A program made the translations under genes and the position numbers. The notes under the pieces were generated by a model that had not been told where the DNA came from, did no database searches, and saw only the letters and a list, made by a program, of their open reading frames with translations. From Meconema thalassinum (Eukaryota > Arthropoda > Insecta > Orthoptera > Tettigoniidae), in contig OX336388.2 of assembly GCA_946902985.2 (NCBI GenBank), positions 371,305,387 to 371,369,386 on the forward strand: a stretch of DNA of 64,000 nt, given 5' to 3'. Positions 45,020 to 57,917 of the stretch are shown here, piece after piece; position 1 is the first letter of the stretch, and each line of letters starts with the position of its first letter.

Positions 45020-45760
45020 GGTAACGTTATTGGTCCTTATAACGTTATTCTGATATAGGTTATCGTAGAAACGATATAGTATTGTCCGACAGAAATAACG
45101 TTAATTGAATAAGTCTCTCGAAAAATATCCCCTAATACCGTTATTCGGACTAATAACGTTATTCGGATATCGGTTATTGTAGGAACGAAATGGTAGTGCT
45201 CACTAGAAATAACGTTATTTGAATACATCTCTCGAAAATTATTCCACCAATACCGTTATTCAGAATAATAACGTTATTCGGATATCGGTTATCACAGGAA
45301 CGAAATGGTAGTGCTCACTAGAAATAACGTTATTTGAAAACATCTCTCGAAAAATATTCCCCCAATACCGTTATTCGGACTAATAACGTTATTCGGATAT
45401 TGGTTATCTCAGGAACGAAATGGTAGTGCTCACAAGAAATAACGTTATTTGAATAGATCTCTCCAAAAATATTCCCCCAATACCGTTATTCGGACTAATA
45501 ACGTTATTCAGATATCGGTTATCGCAGGAACGAAATGGTAGTGCTCACTAGAAATAACGTTATTTGAATACATCTCTCGAAAATTATCCCACCAATACCG
45601 TTATTCGGACTAATAACGTTATTCGGATATCGGTTATCGCAGGAACGAAATGGTAGCGCTCACTAGAAATAACATTATTTGAAAACTTCTCTCGAAAAAT
45701 ATTCCCCGAATACCGTTATTCGGACTAATAACGTTATTCGGATATCGTTTATATATTACA
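45020..45760. repeat. 115-bp tandem array with AACGTT palindromes
   Basis: AACGTTATTC lies at 45041, 45155, 45270, 45385, 45500, 45615 and 45730. The spacing is 114 once and then exactly 115 five times. Each unit has AATACCGTTATTCGG, TAATAACGTTATT, CAGGAACGAAATGGTAGTGC and a second AACGTTATTTGAA. The near-absence of length change suggests recent amplification or homogenisation. Confidence 0.95.
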
Positions 45761-45932
45761 AACGGCATCATCGATTGAGAATGGCACCATTTTGATACAT
45801 TTTGTGTTGGAGAAATCCATAGAGTAGAAAGAGTGGAAGTGTCACTTAGCGACCTACGTCGTGTTAGGTTCTGAGTTTAGCCGCGAGGTTAATAAATACT
45901 CGGAAGTGCTTACCGTATTGGGGTGTTGCAAT

Positions 45933-47350
45933 TTTAGCCTACTTTTCACATTTTGCAAAAATAAGGGAAAAGTAGACTTATGAGATCAATCTGGGCAAAT
46001 GTCTGTGTGTCTGTCCTGTCTGTCTGTCTGTGTGTGTGTATGTTCCCCTCGATCAACTTCTAAACGGCTGAAGCAATCAAAACAAAATTTGGTATGAGTA
46101 AAGATCTATACCTGAATATCTCAAGGCCATATATATATGAAATTGATGTCAGTGCTACCAACTGCTGAAAAACTGCAATTGAAATTTGAGCTCCATGTTG
46201 GATATATTGGAAGGTATGCATGGGACCTATTCCAAAATTGGCACATATTACATAGATAATAATATTTCAGTTTAATTTCCAGGAGGCCATACATGACAGT
46301 GTTGCCAAATTATTCTAAGCCTGCTGATAGGTCAAATTGTTAAATGCATATAACTTCTACACTATCAATTGGATTTCAACCACATTTCGTATGTACTATG
46401 TGTACATAAACAGGTATGACTGAGCGTATTTTTAAGAGCCACCAGGGCTTCCAACTGTTAATAAATGCTCTCTCTATGTTTCTATCCAAATACTAATATA
46501 TCAGAAACTATGCAAGCCGACATCTTTAAACTATGCACACATGTAGTACCTAACATTCTAGATCAATTTGGAGTACCTAATATACGTCAGTGCTACCAAC
46601 ATGATTCTAAGCCTGCAGATAGGACCAATTTTTAAATACATGTAACCTATATACTATCAATTGGATTCCAACCAAATTTTGTATGTACTATGGGTAAGTA
46701 AACAGATATGACTATGCGAATTCTTAAGAGCAACCAGGGCTGCCAAATGTTGATAATGGCTGTCTCTATTTTTGTACACTAATATCAATATATCAGAAAG
46801 TATGCAAACTAGCAACTCTAAACTTTGCACACGTATAGTACCTGACATTCTAGATTAATTTGGAGTAACTAATATATGTCAATGCTGCTAACATGATTCT
46901 AATCCTGATGATAGGTTCAATTCTAAAATGCATGTAACTTCTATACAAACAAATGGATTTCATCCAAAATTGGCACAACAATAGATCATAATATTTCAGA
47001 TTATTTCTGACCAACACATGCATGACATTGCTGCCAACATGATTTTACGTGCACTGATAGATCCAATATCTAACTGCATGTAACGTCCATGTTATCCATT
47101 GAACTTCAACCAAATTTTGTATTCTGTACCTTAAGAGATGGAACTAAGAATATATTAAGTCACCTGGGCTGCCAACTGTAGTGCTCTATTAGGCTACTTT
47201 ATGCCAGGTATATTTAGAATTAATTAGAAATGTTGATATTACCAACTAATTTCGTCATTAACTTAGATAGTTCCATATAAATTAATCATTGGCATGAATC
47301 TTAAAGTTTAAGAAAAGTAGGCTCTTTAGTTCGTCACGGAACTTCTTGTT
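45933..47350 (+). mobile_element. N1 Helentron-associated element, copy 1
   Basis: Starts TTTAGCCTACTTTTCACATTTT, has a TGTC/TG run at about 46005-46040, then CTAAACGGCTGAAGCAATC. It ends GAAAAGTAGGCTCTTTAGTTCG with the hairpin AGTTC-GTCACG-GAACT (47328-47343) and TCTTGTT. AGCCTACTTTTC and GAAAAGTAGGCT are perfect subterminal inverted repeats. The body holds two to three diverged copies of a segment of about 300 bp (CCAACTGTTAATAAATGCTC, GATTCTAAGCCTGC). It has no coding capacity. Confidence 0.8.
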
Positions 47351-47362
47351 GAACTAGTGAAA

Positions 47363-48190
47363 ATGGCGAATGTCCGGAAAATAACTATTAAATGCGATTT
47401 TGAAGAAAGGAACAACAGACCGACACCAATTGAAATACATAGGCTTAGGTGGATAGCAAACGACCTGAGGCTTAATAGAGATCAATTCTAGCGAATCAAC
47501 TAGACAACGGGGAAAATTCAGTGTACATTAAATTAGTGTCCACCTTACTGTATGAAAACATATTATCTCGACATGAAGGTGTGATATCCTTCCGGCTAGC
47601 TAGCGGTAACACCACAAAGACTCTTTGACAAAACGTGTGCTTGCCTGTTTAATCTACCTCCCGAAGTCAACAACGAAAGGCTCTCCCGCGTGCTTTCTAC
47701 GTATGGAGTTGTCAAGGACATACGGAATGAGTGCTGGAATGAAGTATACGAATTTTCTGCTGTAAGTAATGGCATACGTATTAATAATTGAACTTAAATA
47801 CCCCATTCTATCATATTTGACGGTCAATGATTATAAAGTTCTGTTAACATATGAAGGACAAGCTAAGTAGCCTATTGCTTTTATTGTAAAGAAACTTCCC
47901 ACTAACAAATAGACTGTCTGAACAGAAGGAATCGCCCGGTAGGCCTACTTCATGTCAGACAACAAACCTACAGAACGGTGCTCGGTGAGTCTGATGGGAG
48001 TAGGAAGCTAAGCAACACTACGGACATGGAAACTGCAGTACTTTCCCCTGAATATCCAACCATATCAGAGGCACTTGATAACAGGCCCCATTCTACGAAC
48101 ACATATAGCATTGCGGAAATAACTCAACCATCAGATAACGTAGCTGAAACATCCATGACTACTTTACATACAATGAAGAGGGAACTGTGA
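47363..48190 (+). pseudogene. LINE ORF1 (gag-like, CCHC) remnant
   Basis: It starts ATGGCGAATGTC at 47363. After a first readable part, one frame gives VISFRLASGNTTK, and another NLPPEVNNERLSRVLSTYG, VVKDIRNE and FSAVSNGIRI. This is the RRM-like/gag segment of insect Jockey- and I-type LINE ORF1 proteins (LPPEV....I...L..YG.V). Further on, a zinc knuckle of the form C-x2-C-x4-H-x4-C is visible (CFYCKETSH, then C), with a stop inside it. The last 70 residues (47978-48190) are open. Several stops and frameshifts make it dead. It begins 12 bases after the end of N1 copy 1 and ends about 100 bases before copy 2. No reverse transcriptase was found. Confidence 0.6.
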
Positions 48191-48286
48191 CGTCACGATC
48201 GGACGGCTCGGGTAAGACACACACCAGCCAGCCAACACAGCATTCTGTAGAACAGCCAGATAACATTAAGGCTAAATGTCCCGATT

Positions 48287-49724
48287 TTTTGCCTACTTTT
48301 CACATTTTGCAAAAATGAGGAAAAAGTAGACTTATGAGATCGGGCAAATGTGTGTCTGTCTGTCCTTCTATCTGTCTGTCTGGCTGGCTGTGTGTGTGTG
48401 TGTGTGTGTGTGCGTGTCTATCAACTCCTAAACGGCAGCAGCAATCGAAACAAAATTTGGTAGGAGTAAAGATCTATACCTGAATATCTCACGGCCATAT
48501 TTGAGAATGATGTCAGTGCTACCAACTGCTGAAAAATCGCAATTGAAATTGGAGCTCCATGTTGGGTATCATGGAAGGTATGAATGGGAGCTTTTTCAAA
48601 ATTGGCACACGTATAGATAATAATATTGCAGTTTAATTTCCAGGAGGCCATTCATGGCAGTGATGCCAAAATGATTCTAAGCCTGCTGGGAGGTCCAAAT
48701 TTTAAATGCATATAACTTCTACACTATAAATTGGATTTCAACCAAATTTCGTATGTGCTATGTGTACATAAACAGATATGACTGGGCGTATTCTTAAGAG
48801 CCACCAGGGCTGCCAACTGTTAATAAATGCTCTCAATTTTTTTAAAACCAAATACCCATATATCAGAAAATATGCAAGCCGACAGCTTGAAACTATGCAC
48901 ACGTCTAGTACCTGACATTCTATATTAATTTGGAGTAACTTATATACGTCAGTGCTACCAACATGATTCTAGGCCTGCTGAGAGGTCCAACTTTAAATAC
49001 ATATAACTTCTATACTATCATTTGGATTTCAACCAAATTTCGTGTGTGCTATGTGTACCATAACAGATATGACTATGCCGATTCTTAAGAGTAGCCAGGG
49101 CTGCCAACTGTTAATAAATACTGACTCTATTTTTGTTACCCTAATATCAAAATATCCGAAAGTATGCAAGCCAATAGCTCTAAACTATGCACACGTATAG
49201 TAGCTGGCATTCTAGATAAATTTGGGGTAACCAATATAGGCCTACGCCAGTGCTGCCAACATGATTCTAAGCCTGCTGATAGGTCCAATTTTGAAATGAT
49301 TGTAACTTCTATACTAACTAATGGATTTCATTCAAAATTGAGACAACAATAGATCATATTATTTCAGATTATTTCTGACAAATACATGTATGTCATTGTT
49401 GCCAACATGATTTTACGCGCGCTGTTAGATCCAATGTTTAACTGCATGTAACGTCCATGCTATCCATTGGACTTCAAACAAATTTTGTATTCTGTACATT
49501 AAGAGATGGAACTAAGAATATAGTCAGTCACCAGGGCTGCCAATTGTAGTTCTCTATTAGGCTACATTATGCCAGGTATACAGTATTTCGAACTAATTAG
49601 AAATTTCTATATTGCCAACTTAATTTTGTCATTATTCTAGATTGATTCATATAGATTAATCATTGGCATGAATTTTAAATTCCAAGAAAAGTAGGCTCTT
49701 TAGTTCGTCACGGAACTTCTTGTT
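48287..49724 (+). mobile_element. N1 Helentron-associated element, copy 2
   Basis: Starts TTTTGCCTACTTTTCACATTTT, with a TCTG/TG run at about 48352-48418. It has the same body segments as copy 1 and ends AAGAAAAGTAGGCTCTTTAG with the hairpin and TTCTTGTT. Confidence 0.8.
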
Positions 49725-49984
49725 AATTTTTAATTCTGACACCATGTAGCAGCACCAAAGTGAGACAATTTATTTTTTAAGTTTTCTCTTGAATGGAAGC
49801 TCGTATTTGCGATGTGAAAACCACTTTGCATACTAGAGTGCAATAGAATTGATATTAATTCAATGCATGTCCAAAAATGTGAAAAATAAAAACTTTATTA
49901 GCAGGTTTTTTATATTTCTGCTTAAAATAGGAAAAAGATCTTGTAATACGAAAACGGAGATTTATTTCCTGATTCCAATGCATT

Positions 49985-51118
49985 TGTAGCCTACTTTTCA
50001 CATTTTGCAAAAATGAGAAAAAAGTAGACTTATGATATCGGGCAAATGTCTGTCTGTCCGTCTGTCTGTCTGTCTGTCCGTCAGTCTGTCTGTCTGTCTG
50101 TCTGGCTGGCTGTGTGTGTGTCCCCCCCCCCCCCTTATCAACTCCTAAACGGCTGCAGCAATCGAAACAAAATTTGGTAGGAGTAAATATCTATACCTGA
50201 ATATCTCACGGCCGTATTTGAAAATGATGTCAGTGCTACCAACTGCTGAAAAATCGCAATTGAAATTTGAGCTCCATGTTGGATATCATGAAAGGTATGA
50301 ATGGGAGCTTTTTCAAAATTGGCACACGTATAGATAATAATATTGCAGTTTAATTTCCAGGAGGCCATTCATGGCAGAGTTGCCAAAATGATTCTAAGCC
50401 TGCTGGTAGGTCCAAATTTTAAATGCATATAACTTCTACACTATAAATTGGATTTCAACCAAATTTCGTATGTGCTATGTGTACATAAACAGATATGACT
50501 GGAAGTATTCTTAAGAGGCACCAGGGCTGCCAACTGTTAATAAATGCTCTCATTTTTTAAATCCAAATACCCATATATCAGAAAGTATGCAAGCCGACAG
50601 CTTTAAACTATGCACACGTATAGTACCTGACATTCGATAATAATTTGGAGTAACTTATATACGTCAGTGCTACCAACTTGATTCTAAGCCTGCTGAGAGG
50701 TCCAATTTTAAAATGGATTTCACTCAAAATTTACACAAAAATAGATCATATTATTTCAGATTATTTCTGACCAATACATGTATGTCATTGTTGCCAACAT
50801 AATTTTACGCACTGTTAGATCCAATGTTTAACTGCATGTAACGTCCATGCTATCCATTGCACTTCAACCAAATTTGTTATTCTGTACCTTAAGAGATGGA
50901 ACTAAAAATATATTCAGTCACCAGGGCTGCCAACTGTAGTTCTCTATTAGGCTACATTATGCCAGGTAGCCTATACAGTATTTCGAACTAATTAGAAATT
51001 TCGATATTACCAACTTAATTTCGTCATTATTCTAGATAGATCCATATAGATTAATCATTGGCATGTATCTTTTTTTAATGAAAAGTAGGCTCTTTAGTTC
51101 GTTACGGAACTTCTTGTT
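49985..51118 (+). mobile_element. N1 Helentron-associated element, copy 3
   Basis: Starts TGTAGCCTACTTTTCACATTTT, with (TCTG)n at about 50046-50108 and a 10-base C run at about 50123. It is shorter than copy 2 because part of one body repeat is missing near 50710, and it ends with the same hairpin (one change, GTTACG in the loop). Confidence 0.8.
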
Positions 51119-52004
51119 CATAAATAAAATCGGGTGAATGGAATCGTCAGCATTAGTTTGGGAATCGTTTATTTAAAAGGGTGGTAGGAGTAGCGGCGCC
51201 GCTTCACAAGATCTCTTGCGCAAGGAAAATGATGAACACGCCGAATTGACGAATACCGTATTGTAGTTCGGCTAGTTACATGTACCTAGGTACAAGTGCC
51301 TAGGCGCGGAACAATATCTGAGAAATAAAATTATAGTAATGTCACGCTTATGTAACGTTTACACAATGTGTTTGTACAGATGCCTTTCTTACTTCCTCAA
51401 ACATTCTTGTTGTTGTTCTTGTTGATAATAATACATTGTAGGGACTTGGGACATCTTGGTCATCAGTCGCGTGTAGTTGACTATGTGTGTTACTGTATTG
51501 GAGTCAGGGATGGGGTAGGTGCCCTGAGTCTTCAAGTAGCCTAAGGTACTATCTCGGCATTTACCTGGAGGGAGTGAGGAAAACCCTGGGAAACACAAGA
51601 CACAACTAAACTTCACGTGCAACCACAATGGTAGGTTAAGGAATTTCTGAATGGCAGTAAGCATCTGCTGTAAGAAACATTGTTTCAGTTCCTTAACTTT
51701 TCTTTCGTTCAATACGCCAATACACAAGCTCCGCTGGGAATTTTCTTCGCTTTCTGTGGGCGTACAAAGGAAGTGGATATTTATGCAGGACGCTTGCACC
51801 TAGACAACATGGCACTTGACTGTCGTCAATATTTACGGAGATCAATTTTCCATTTTCACAATGGCTACGTCTTACTTTTCCACACGACGCATTGTTTCCA
51901 TTTGAATTCGAACTTGCTTCTCTAAAAGAAAGTTGTCACTGAATAGTTCGTGCTCTTGTACTCTTACACTTATATATTAGAAGTTTAAAAAAAGACTAAA
52001 CCCG
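51119..52004 (-). other. Unassigned, with an S3-related SINE body
   Basis: About 51450-51605 carries GACATCTTGGTCATCAGTCG, CTATCTCGGCATTTACCTGG and GAAAACCCTGGGAAACAC, a distant S3-type body. The 136-residue minus-strand frame over it (51389-51799) has no recognisable domain. A short S2 end piece lies at about 52008-52085. Confidence 0.5.
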
Positions 52005-52236
52005 TGGGCGACAGCCGTTGAAGGGCCTAGGCCTACCAAGCAACCAACCGCTGTTCAGCCATGTAGCTTGCAGATTGTGGGGTGACAGATAAAATATCAG
52101 TGAAATCAAAACTGCTCAGTACTTAACAGATTCTCTAATGCAAGCGTAAAGAAATATATAATTTCAAATATAAACTAGGGGCCTGGCTTCCTTTTCTTGG
52201 TACAGTACTTAGTCGCATTCCCCCCTGGGATTTCGT

Positions 52237-52880
52237 GGTATGCCAGGGCTGACATGCAACACGAAATGCATGGCTGTGGGGGCGAATATATTTGAATTTC
52301 GCCGTGAGCGCGATACTCGGGAGCGAAATGATAATGATCGTCGGCGGGAAATTAAATCGAAGAGAAACTTAATTCGAAGTGAAATGACGTAGCGAAATCA
52401 ACGCGAAACTTAATAGCAACGCGAAATTACATTGTGCAATTGAATAAAATTTCACTCCCGGCGCGAAAACAAATTCGTTACAATCTTTTAATTTCGCTCC
52501 CGGCGCGTAATACAATTCATTACAGACTTTAATTTCACTCGCGGCGCAAAATAAAATTCGATACAGACTTTTAATTTCGCTTCCGGTGCGAAATAAAATT
52601 CGTTGCAGTCTTTTAATTTGACTCCCGGCACGAAATACAATTCATTACAGATTTAATTTTGCTCGCGGCGCAAAATAAAATTCAATACAGACTTTCAATT
52701 TCGCTTCCGGTGCGCTCCCTGCGCGAAATTAAACTCGGTTACAGACTTCATATTTCACTCCCTCCGCGAAATACAATTCGTTACAGACTTTTAATCTCGC
52801 ACCCGGCGTGACATAAAATTCCTAAACGGTATTTAGTTTCGCCCTCCGACGTGAATTTAAAATGCATGGAACATTTAATT
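52237..52880 (-). repeat. 42-bp 'GCGAAATTAAAAGTC' satellite, left block
   Basis: Read in reverse, units contain GCGAAATTAAAAGTCTGTAA, CGAATTTTATTTCGCGCCGGGA, about 42-43 bp each. About nine units follow a non-repetitive piece (GCCGTGAGCGCGATACTCGG). It begins CCAGGGCTGACATGCAACAC, matching the inverted start of the right block at 63893, and ends with AAAATGCATGGAACATTTAA, also shared with the right block (about 62938). Confidence 0.8.
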
Positions 52881-53412
52881 CCGTTGTTGAAATTAAGATG
52901 TATTCGTTTCGAGAGTTAAAATATGTTCGGTGCGATGTTCAAAGTCTTGACGTTGGCAGAAGTAGCAGTCTTACCGCACACCGCCTGCACAATCTGTCGG
53001 GCTGCAACAGCAACGTGAGTCATACAATGGTCATCACTCCAGTGCAGGAGAAAGTCAGTGCTATGGCATCAACATCACCATTGTCGTTGACTGCACCTCG
53101 GACTCATGGCTGACTCTCCCTGACGTTCATAACGCAATACTTTGAGTACAATGGGGCAACAAGTACCTCTACTTGTTCCATAGCGAACAAGAAGACGAAT
53201 GTGCTGTGCGAACAGACATTCAAGATAAGTGAAGAACTCCCATTACAATACAAATTATCAGTTGTAACTCTTCAGTCAGTCAATACTAATTTGCCCAATA
53301 ACAAGGCGGGGTACAATGTAAAGTACGTGTAATTAACACTCACGGAAAACTTTACATGTATTAGTTTATGGTCACTATTATAATGCAGCAATTTTAGTGA
53401 TCTTAAATCTAA
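52881..53412. other. Unassigned spacer
   Basis: An 83-residue plus-strand frame (52862-53113) starts inside satellite sequence and shows no recognisable domain. The segment ends at the Helitron CTAG. Confidence 0.4.
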
Positions 53413-53499
53413 CTAGTTGAAACCCGTCAAAACATGACGGACAATGACAAAAATATTTACTAAAGAATCTTCTTATATAAGTTACATTCTTTGTACGAT

Positions 53500-54188
53500 T
53501 ACTTCTTAGCACTATTGCAACTTTAAGGGCGTCAAAAGTTAGCACTCTCAACATTGCAACATAATGCTAGTCATGACTGAAAACGTGATGAGGTAAATAG
53601 CCCAATACGTTCTAGAGATTTTCCTTGAGCTTTATTGATTGTGATAAGGTATGCCGAGCGAATAGGAAATTGTTGCCTATTAAAATACAATGTACTGTAC
53701 CTGCAAGTGTTTTATCGGAAGGTTTTAAATCAAGTCGTAAGATTTGAGCTCTCTGCCCAATATTACTGCACCTATTATATCCGAATCCAAGCAATTTCTT
53801 ACATATTTCTTACAATTAATATGTTTCCATATAGGAGTCCTTGGGAAACGTTCAGATTTTTAAGGAGCATAACTATGGCTCAAACGTTCGGAGTATGTGG
53901 AGGCGAATCCCATAATTCCAAGGAATTGAAGAATTCTATAGTAGGGATATAAAGTAGCTGGCTTTCATCTTCAGTATCTAATCTGTTAACGCTGATGTAT
54001 GTGTTTGAACTACTGTATATAAGTTCGATGACTTTTAAATTAATATCATTACATTCTTGCAGTCTGTCAAATATTTTATTTTCCAGCAGATCAATTTTAC
54101 CCTCACAACAGTAAAGACCAAAGTAACCACGCGTAGATATTACGCAAGAGAAATGCAATGTAGAACAATGTTTACATTTGATCGTCAT
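53500..54188 (-). pseudogene. Helitron helicase remnant (copy R)
   Basis: The 102-residue open part (53880-54188) aligns with the copy at 2625-2933 without gaps, at 13 differences by my count. It has the same CKHC, CCEGK, DTEDE and EFFNSLEL features and the same stop after TPNV. Downstream remnants (53612-53794) match the 2998-3270 region. The central Rep and Walker regions are missing as in copy L. Confidence 0.75.
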
Positions 54189-54777
54189 AGACCTTACAGT
54201 GCACTGTACTGCATAATATCTGGAATTGTTCTTGAAATGGCCTATTTATATTGAATTTTAAATGTGGCTTCGTATTATTCGATAACACAATAGTGTCATG
54301 CATCCACGGAGCCGCTAAATATTAAATGTCAAATAATACTTCCATTGCCGAAATCAACAGCGTAGTTAGACTCAGTACTCTAAACAAATAATCATTGTCT
54401 TATTCAATGAAGTTCAACATGACCCGTCCAGACACTTTCATACTCAAGTTGGTTGCTGAGGAGAATGCGATGAGACTGATCGCCTATAATAAAATCCTTA
54501 TAGTTGTTCCTGCCAGCGATTTTTTTTGTAATAGCTTGAAAACGCAGCTCAGAATAAACTCTTCATTTTGATACAAACAGTACGAAACTGCTCTAAATAA
54601 GCAATTTCCATCACTTGTTATAGGTTATGGCAGTACATTTTGCTGGGAAACATAGAATCACTTCGCCAACTACTGGAATGAGCATAGGCCTATACTCAAT
54701 ACTCACTTCGGCAGTCACCCTAAAGGAGGCAGTTTTAGAATTCTATCACCCGTGCATGTCCAAAATCGCATTAACAC

Positions 54778-55142
54778 ATGGAAGCCCACCTATTCTTGGC
54801 TATCGCCCCGGAGACCCGGGTTACATTTCCTTCCCTGCCAAGAATTGTAATTCTGGTCTAAGGGCAAAAACGGGGCACACTCAGTCTCTTGAAGTATAAC
54901 TAAGAAGAGGGAGGTTCGATTCTCACCTCAACAATCTTGGATGTGGTTTTCCGTAGTTTCCCACTTCCACTCAAGGCAAATACCGGGACGGTTCCTAGGC
55001 CTCGGCCGTCTCCTTGCCATTCCCCTCCTTAATTACAAATACACACTTTAATGCAGACATCGCAATAACACAGGTCAACAGAGACAATTTTAAACATACA
55101 CACCAAAGTACACGGGGCTGAGTGACCACGATGTCGGAGCCC
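54778..55142 (+). mobile_element. S3 SINE nested in Helitron R
   Basis: Inverted counterpart of 1655-2031: the degenerate head at the left (ATCGCCCCGGAGACCCGGGTT region), then GGATGTGGTTTTCCGTAGTTTCC and GACGGTTCCTAGGCC, ending CACGATGTCGGAGCCCTTC. Confidence 0.7.
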
Positions 55143-55889
55143 TTCAAACGAATTATGTTTCCCAAGTGTCTCTCATGGCGAAAGTAATTGTGGACACGCG
55201 CGAGTGCCTGGAAAACTACTTTTTTCTTTAATAGTTTAAGAGTATATCGACATTGTATAATTATAACTTTTAGTCTAGGACGCTACCAACTTGACCACCG
55301 AAGCATTGGGAAGGAATTGCAATATTAAGGTACATAAATAACGTACACATTCAACTGTCAGTTAATGTTCTTCAACATTTCCCTTCTTTTATAACTCTAT
55401 TTCAGTATACATATCGTGGAAACATCATAGAAAATATTCCCCTCCTTTATAATTCTCATAAATAACTATCACCTGAAAACACGCCATGTCTGATGTATTA
55501 AATATATCGATGCAATGGTGCTGCAGTCTGTTGTCGGTTATTGGAACTATATGGGCGAGGTACTGCCATATGTTGTCAGTTACTGGAACTGATTGCAGAT
55601 ATTGGGGACAACAGTAAGCTCCATAGCTCTTTCGATCACATGCTGTAATGCAATGGTAAAACGGAAATAAAATGTATTGATGTGGAATGTAAAAATATGT
55701 ATCTATAACTTAAAGCAAACAGCATGAAATCGCTAGCGGATTGTAGATAGAATGCATAAGCTAATTGTTGTATATGGGCGAATAACATTATGTGCAAGTT
55801 AATTTCATGAAATTAAATACTCATAATTGTTGAATTAAAGAAAACAATAGTGATAGCACATTAAAATAAGGCTATTTTCGCTATCGTTT

Positions 55890-56330
55890 TACCCTCCAGG
55901 GTTGGCTTTTCCTACGGACTAAGCGAGAGATCGCACCTCTACCGCCTCTGAGGGCAGTGTCCTGGAGCTTGAGACTCTGAGTCAGGGATACAACTGGGAT
56001 GTGTGACCAGCACTACGCCCAGGCGGCCTCACCTGCAAAGCGAACAGGGGGCATGATGAAGGGATGGGAAGAGTGGGACGGTTAGGCAAGGAAGTGGGAA
56101 GGAGGCGACCGTGGCCTTACAGTGGGAACCATCCCGGCATTTGCCCGAAGATGAAGTGGGAAACCACGGAAAACCACTTCCAGGATGGCTGAGATGGGAT
56201 TCGAACCCCCTCTACTCATTTGGGCCACCCGAGGCAGAGTAGACCTCGTTCCAGTCCTCATACCTCTTTTCAAATTTCGTGGCAGAGCCGTGAATCGAAC
56301 CCAGGACCTCCGGGGCGGCATGAAAATCGG
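55890..56330 (-). mobile_element. S3-related SINE, long form
   Basis: CCGTGGCCTTACAGTGGGAA, CCATCCCGGCATTTGCC, GGAAACCACGGAAAACCACT and GATGGGATTCGAACCC are S3 words. The tRNA-like end (GAATCGAACCCAGGACCTCC) is at about 56290-56320. An additional GC-rich extension (CAGGGTTGGC...GGCGGCCTCACC) lies on the left. It sits just inside the second Helitron head at about 56391. Confidence 0.65.
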
Positions 56331-56499
56331 TCCAGTGGGGAGTTGTTGACGATTTACAAAGGAAAAGGCCTTGTGTTTTAAATATATAGATGACAAAGGA
56401 GAATCCGATACTTAACGCGAATTATAGAAGTAAAATATGTTTCGACAATGTAATAGCAATCGTAAGAAGGAAGAAAACGGAAATAAATAAAAAATATCC

Positions 56500-56580
56500 G
56501 AAGTGGGATTCGAACCCACTCGACCATGCTTAACACAATTTACTGAACTGGAACTATAGCCGCGCGGCCATCCAGACAAC
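56500..56580 (-). other. tRNA-like sequence, unit 1 of array
   Basis: Minus strand: GGCCGCGCGGCTATAGTTCC (A-box region) and GTGGGTTCGAATCCCAC with a perfect T-arm stem. Acceptor pairing is poor. This is the most divergent of four related sequences; the others are at about 56950-57027, 57395-57470 and 57838-57917, all with GGTTCGAATCCC. Confidence 0.5.
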
Positions 56581-57837
56581 TGTACTTTCAATGCAATATC
56601 AAGGTACCTAACCACCATACACACTCAACCTGCAGTTTAACTCTCTCAATACTTTGCTTATTTTATAATTCTATTTCAATGTATATTCTAAATACATAAT
56701 TAACAATATTGGAGACCCTGTTTAATTCTCATACACAAAGATCTCAGTTAGACGCGGCGGGAACCAAGCGCCATTTTCCTCGTTGAAAAGAGTCTTTGTG
56801 CGCAAGCGCGGGAGCGGCAAATATTAATGTTTTCTTTAATAATTTGTAAATATACCCTAACATATTTTCCTTTTAAAGACGCTCTGCTCGACAATGTAAT
56901 ATCAATCGTAAGAAGGAAGAAAACGGAAATAAAAAAATACGACCAAGGTGGGATTCGAACCCCCCCCCGACCATGCGTAAATCGAATAATACTGGACTGG
57001 AACTTAAGCCACATGGCCATCCAGACATCTGTTCATGTTAACAATATCAAGGTACCTAATCACCATACACACTCAACCTGCAGTTTAACTCTCTCAATAC
57101 TTTGCTTATTTTATAATTCTATTTCAATGTATATTCTAAATACATAATTAACAATATTGGAGACCCTGTTTAATTCTCATACACAAAGATCTCAGTTAGA
57201 CTCGGCGGGAGCCAAGCGCCATTTTCCTCGTTGAAAAGAGTCTTTGTGCGCAAGCGCGGGAGCGGCAAATATTAATGTTTTCTTTAATAATTTGTAAATA
57301 TACCCTAACATATTTTCCTTTTAAAGACGCTCTGCTCGACAATGTAATATCAATCGTAAGAAGGAAGAAAACGGAAATAAAAAAATACGACCAAGGTGGG
57401 ATTCGAACCCCCCCGACCATGCGTAAATCGAATACTACTGGACTGGAACTTCAGCCACATGGCCATCCAGACATCTGTTCATGTTAACAATATCAAGGTA
57501 CCTAATCACCATACACACTCAACCTGCAGTTTAACTCTCTCAATACTTTGCTTATTTTATAATTCTATTTCAATGTATATTCTAAATACATAATTAACAA
57601 TATTGGAGACCCTGTTTAATTCTCATACACAAAGATCTCAGTTAGACGCGGCGGGAACCAAGCGCCATTTTCCTCGTTGAAAAGAGTCTTTGTGCGCAAG
57701 CGCGGGAGCGGCAAATATTAATGTTTTCTTTAATAATTTGTAAATATACCCTAACATATTTTCCTTTTAAAGACGCTCTGCTCGACAATGTAATATCAAT
57801 CGTAAGAAGGAAGAAAACGGAAATAAAAAATATGACC

Positions 57838-57917
57838 AAGGTGGGATTCGAACCCCCTCGACCATGCGTAATTCGAATAATACTGGACTGGAACTTTAAC
57901 CACATGGCCATCCAGAC
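57838..57917 (-). other. tRNA-like sequence, unit 4 of array
   Basis: GGCCATGTGGTTAAAG and GGGGGTTCGAATCCCACC are an A box and B box at Leu/Ser-like spacing. The anticodon arm is not convincing. Its distance from the Helitron 5' end (about 420 bp) matches that of the different tRNA-like sequence in copy L (809-880). Confidence 0.5.

Noticed and set aside
51389..51799. A 136-residue minus-strand open frame
   Set aside because: Part of it runs antisense through a SINE-like body, and it has no domain or codon pattern of a gene.
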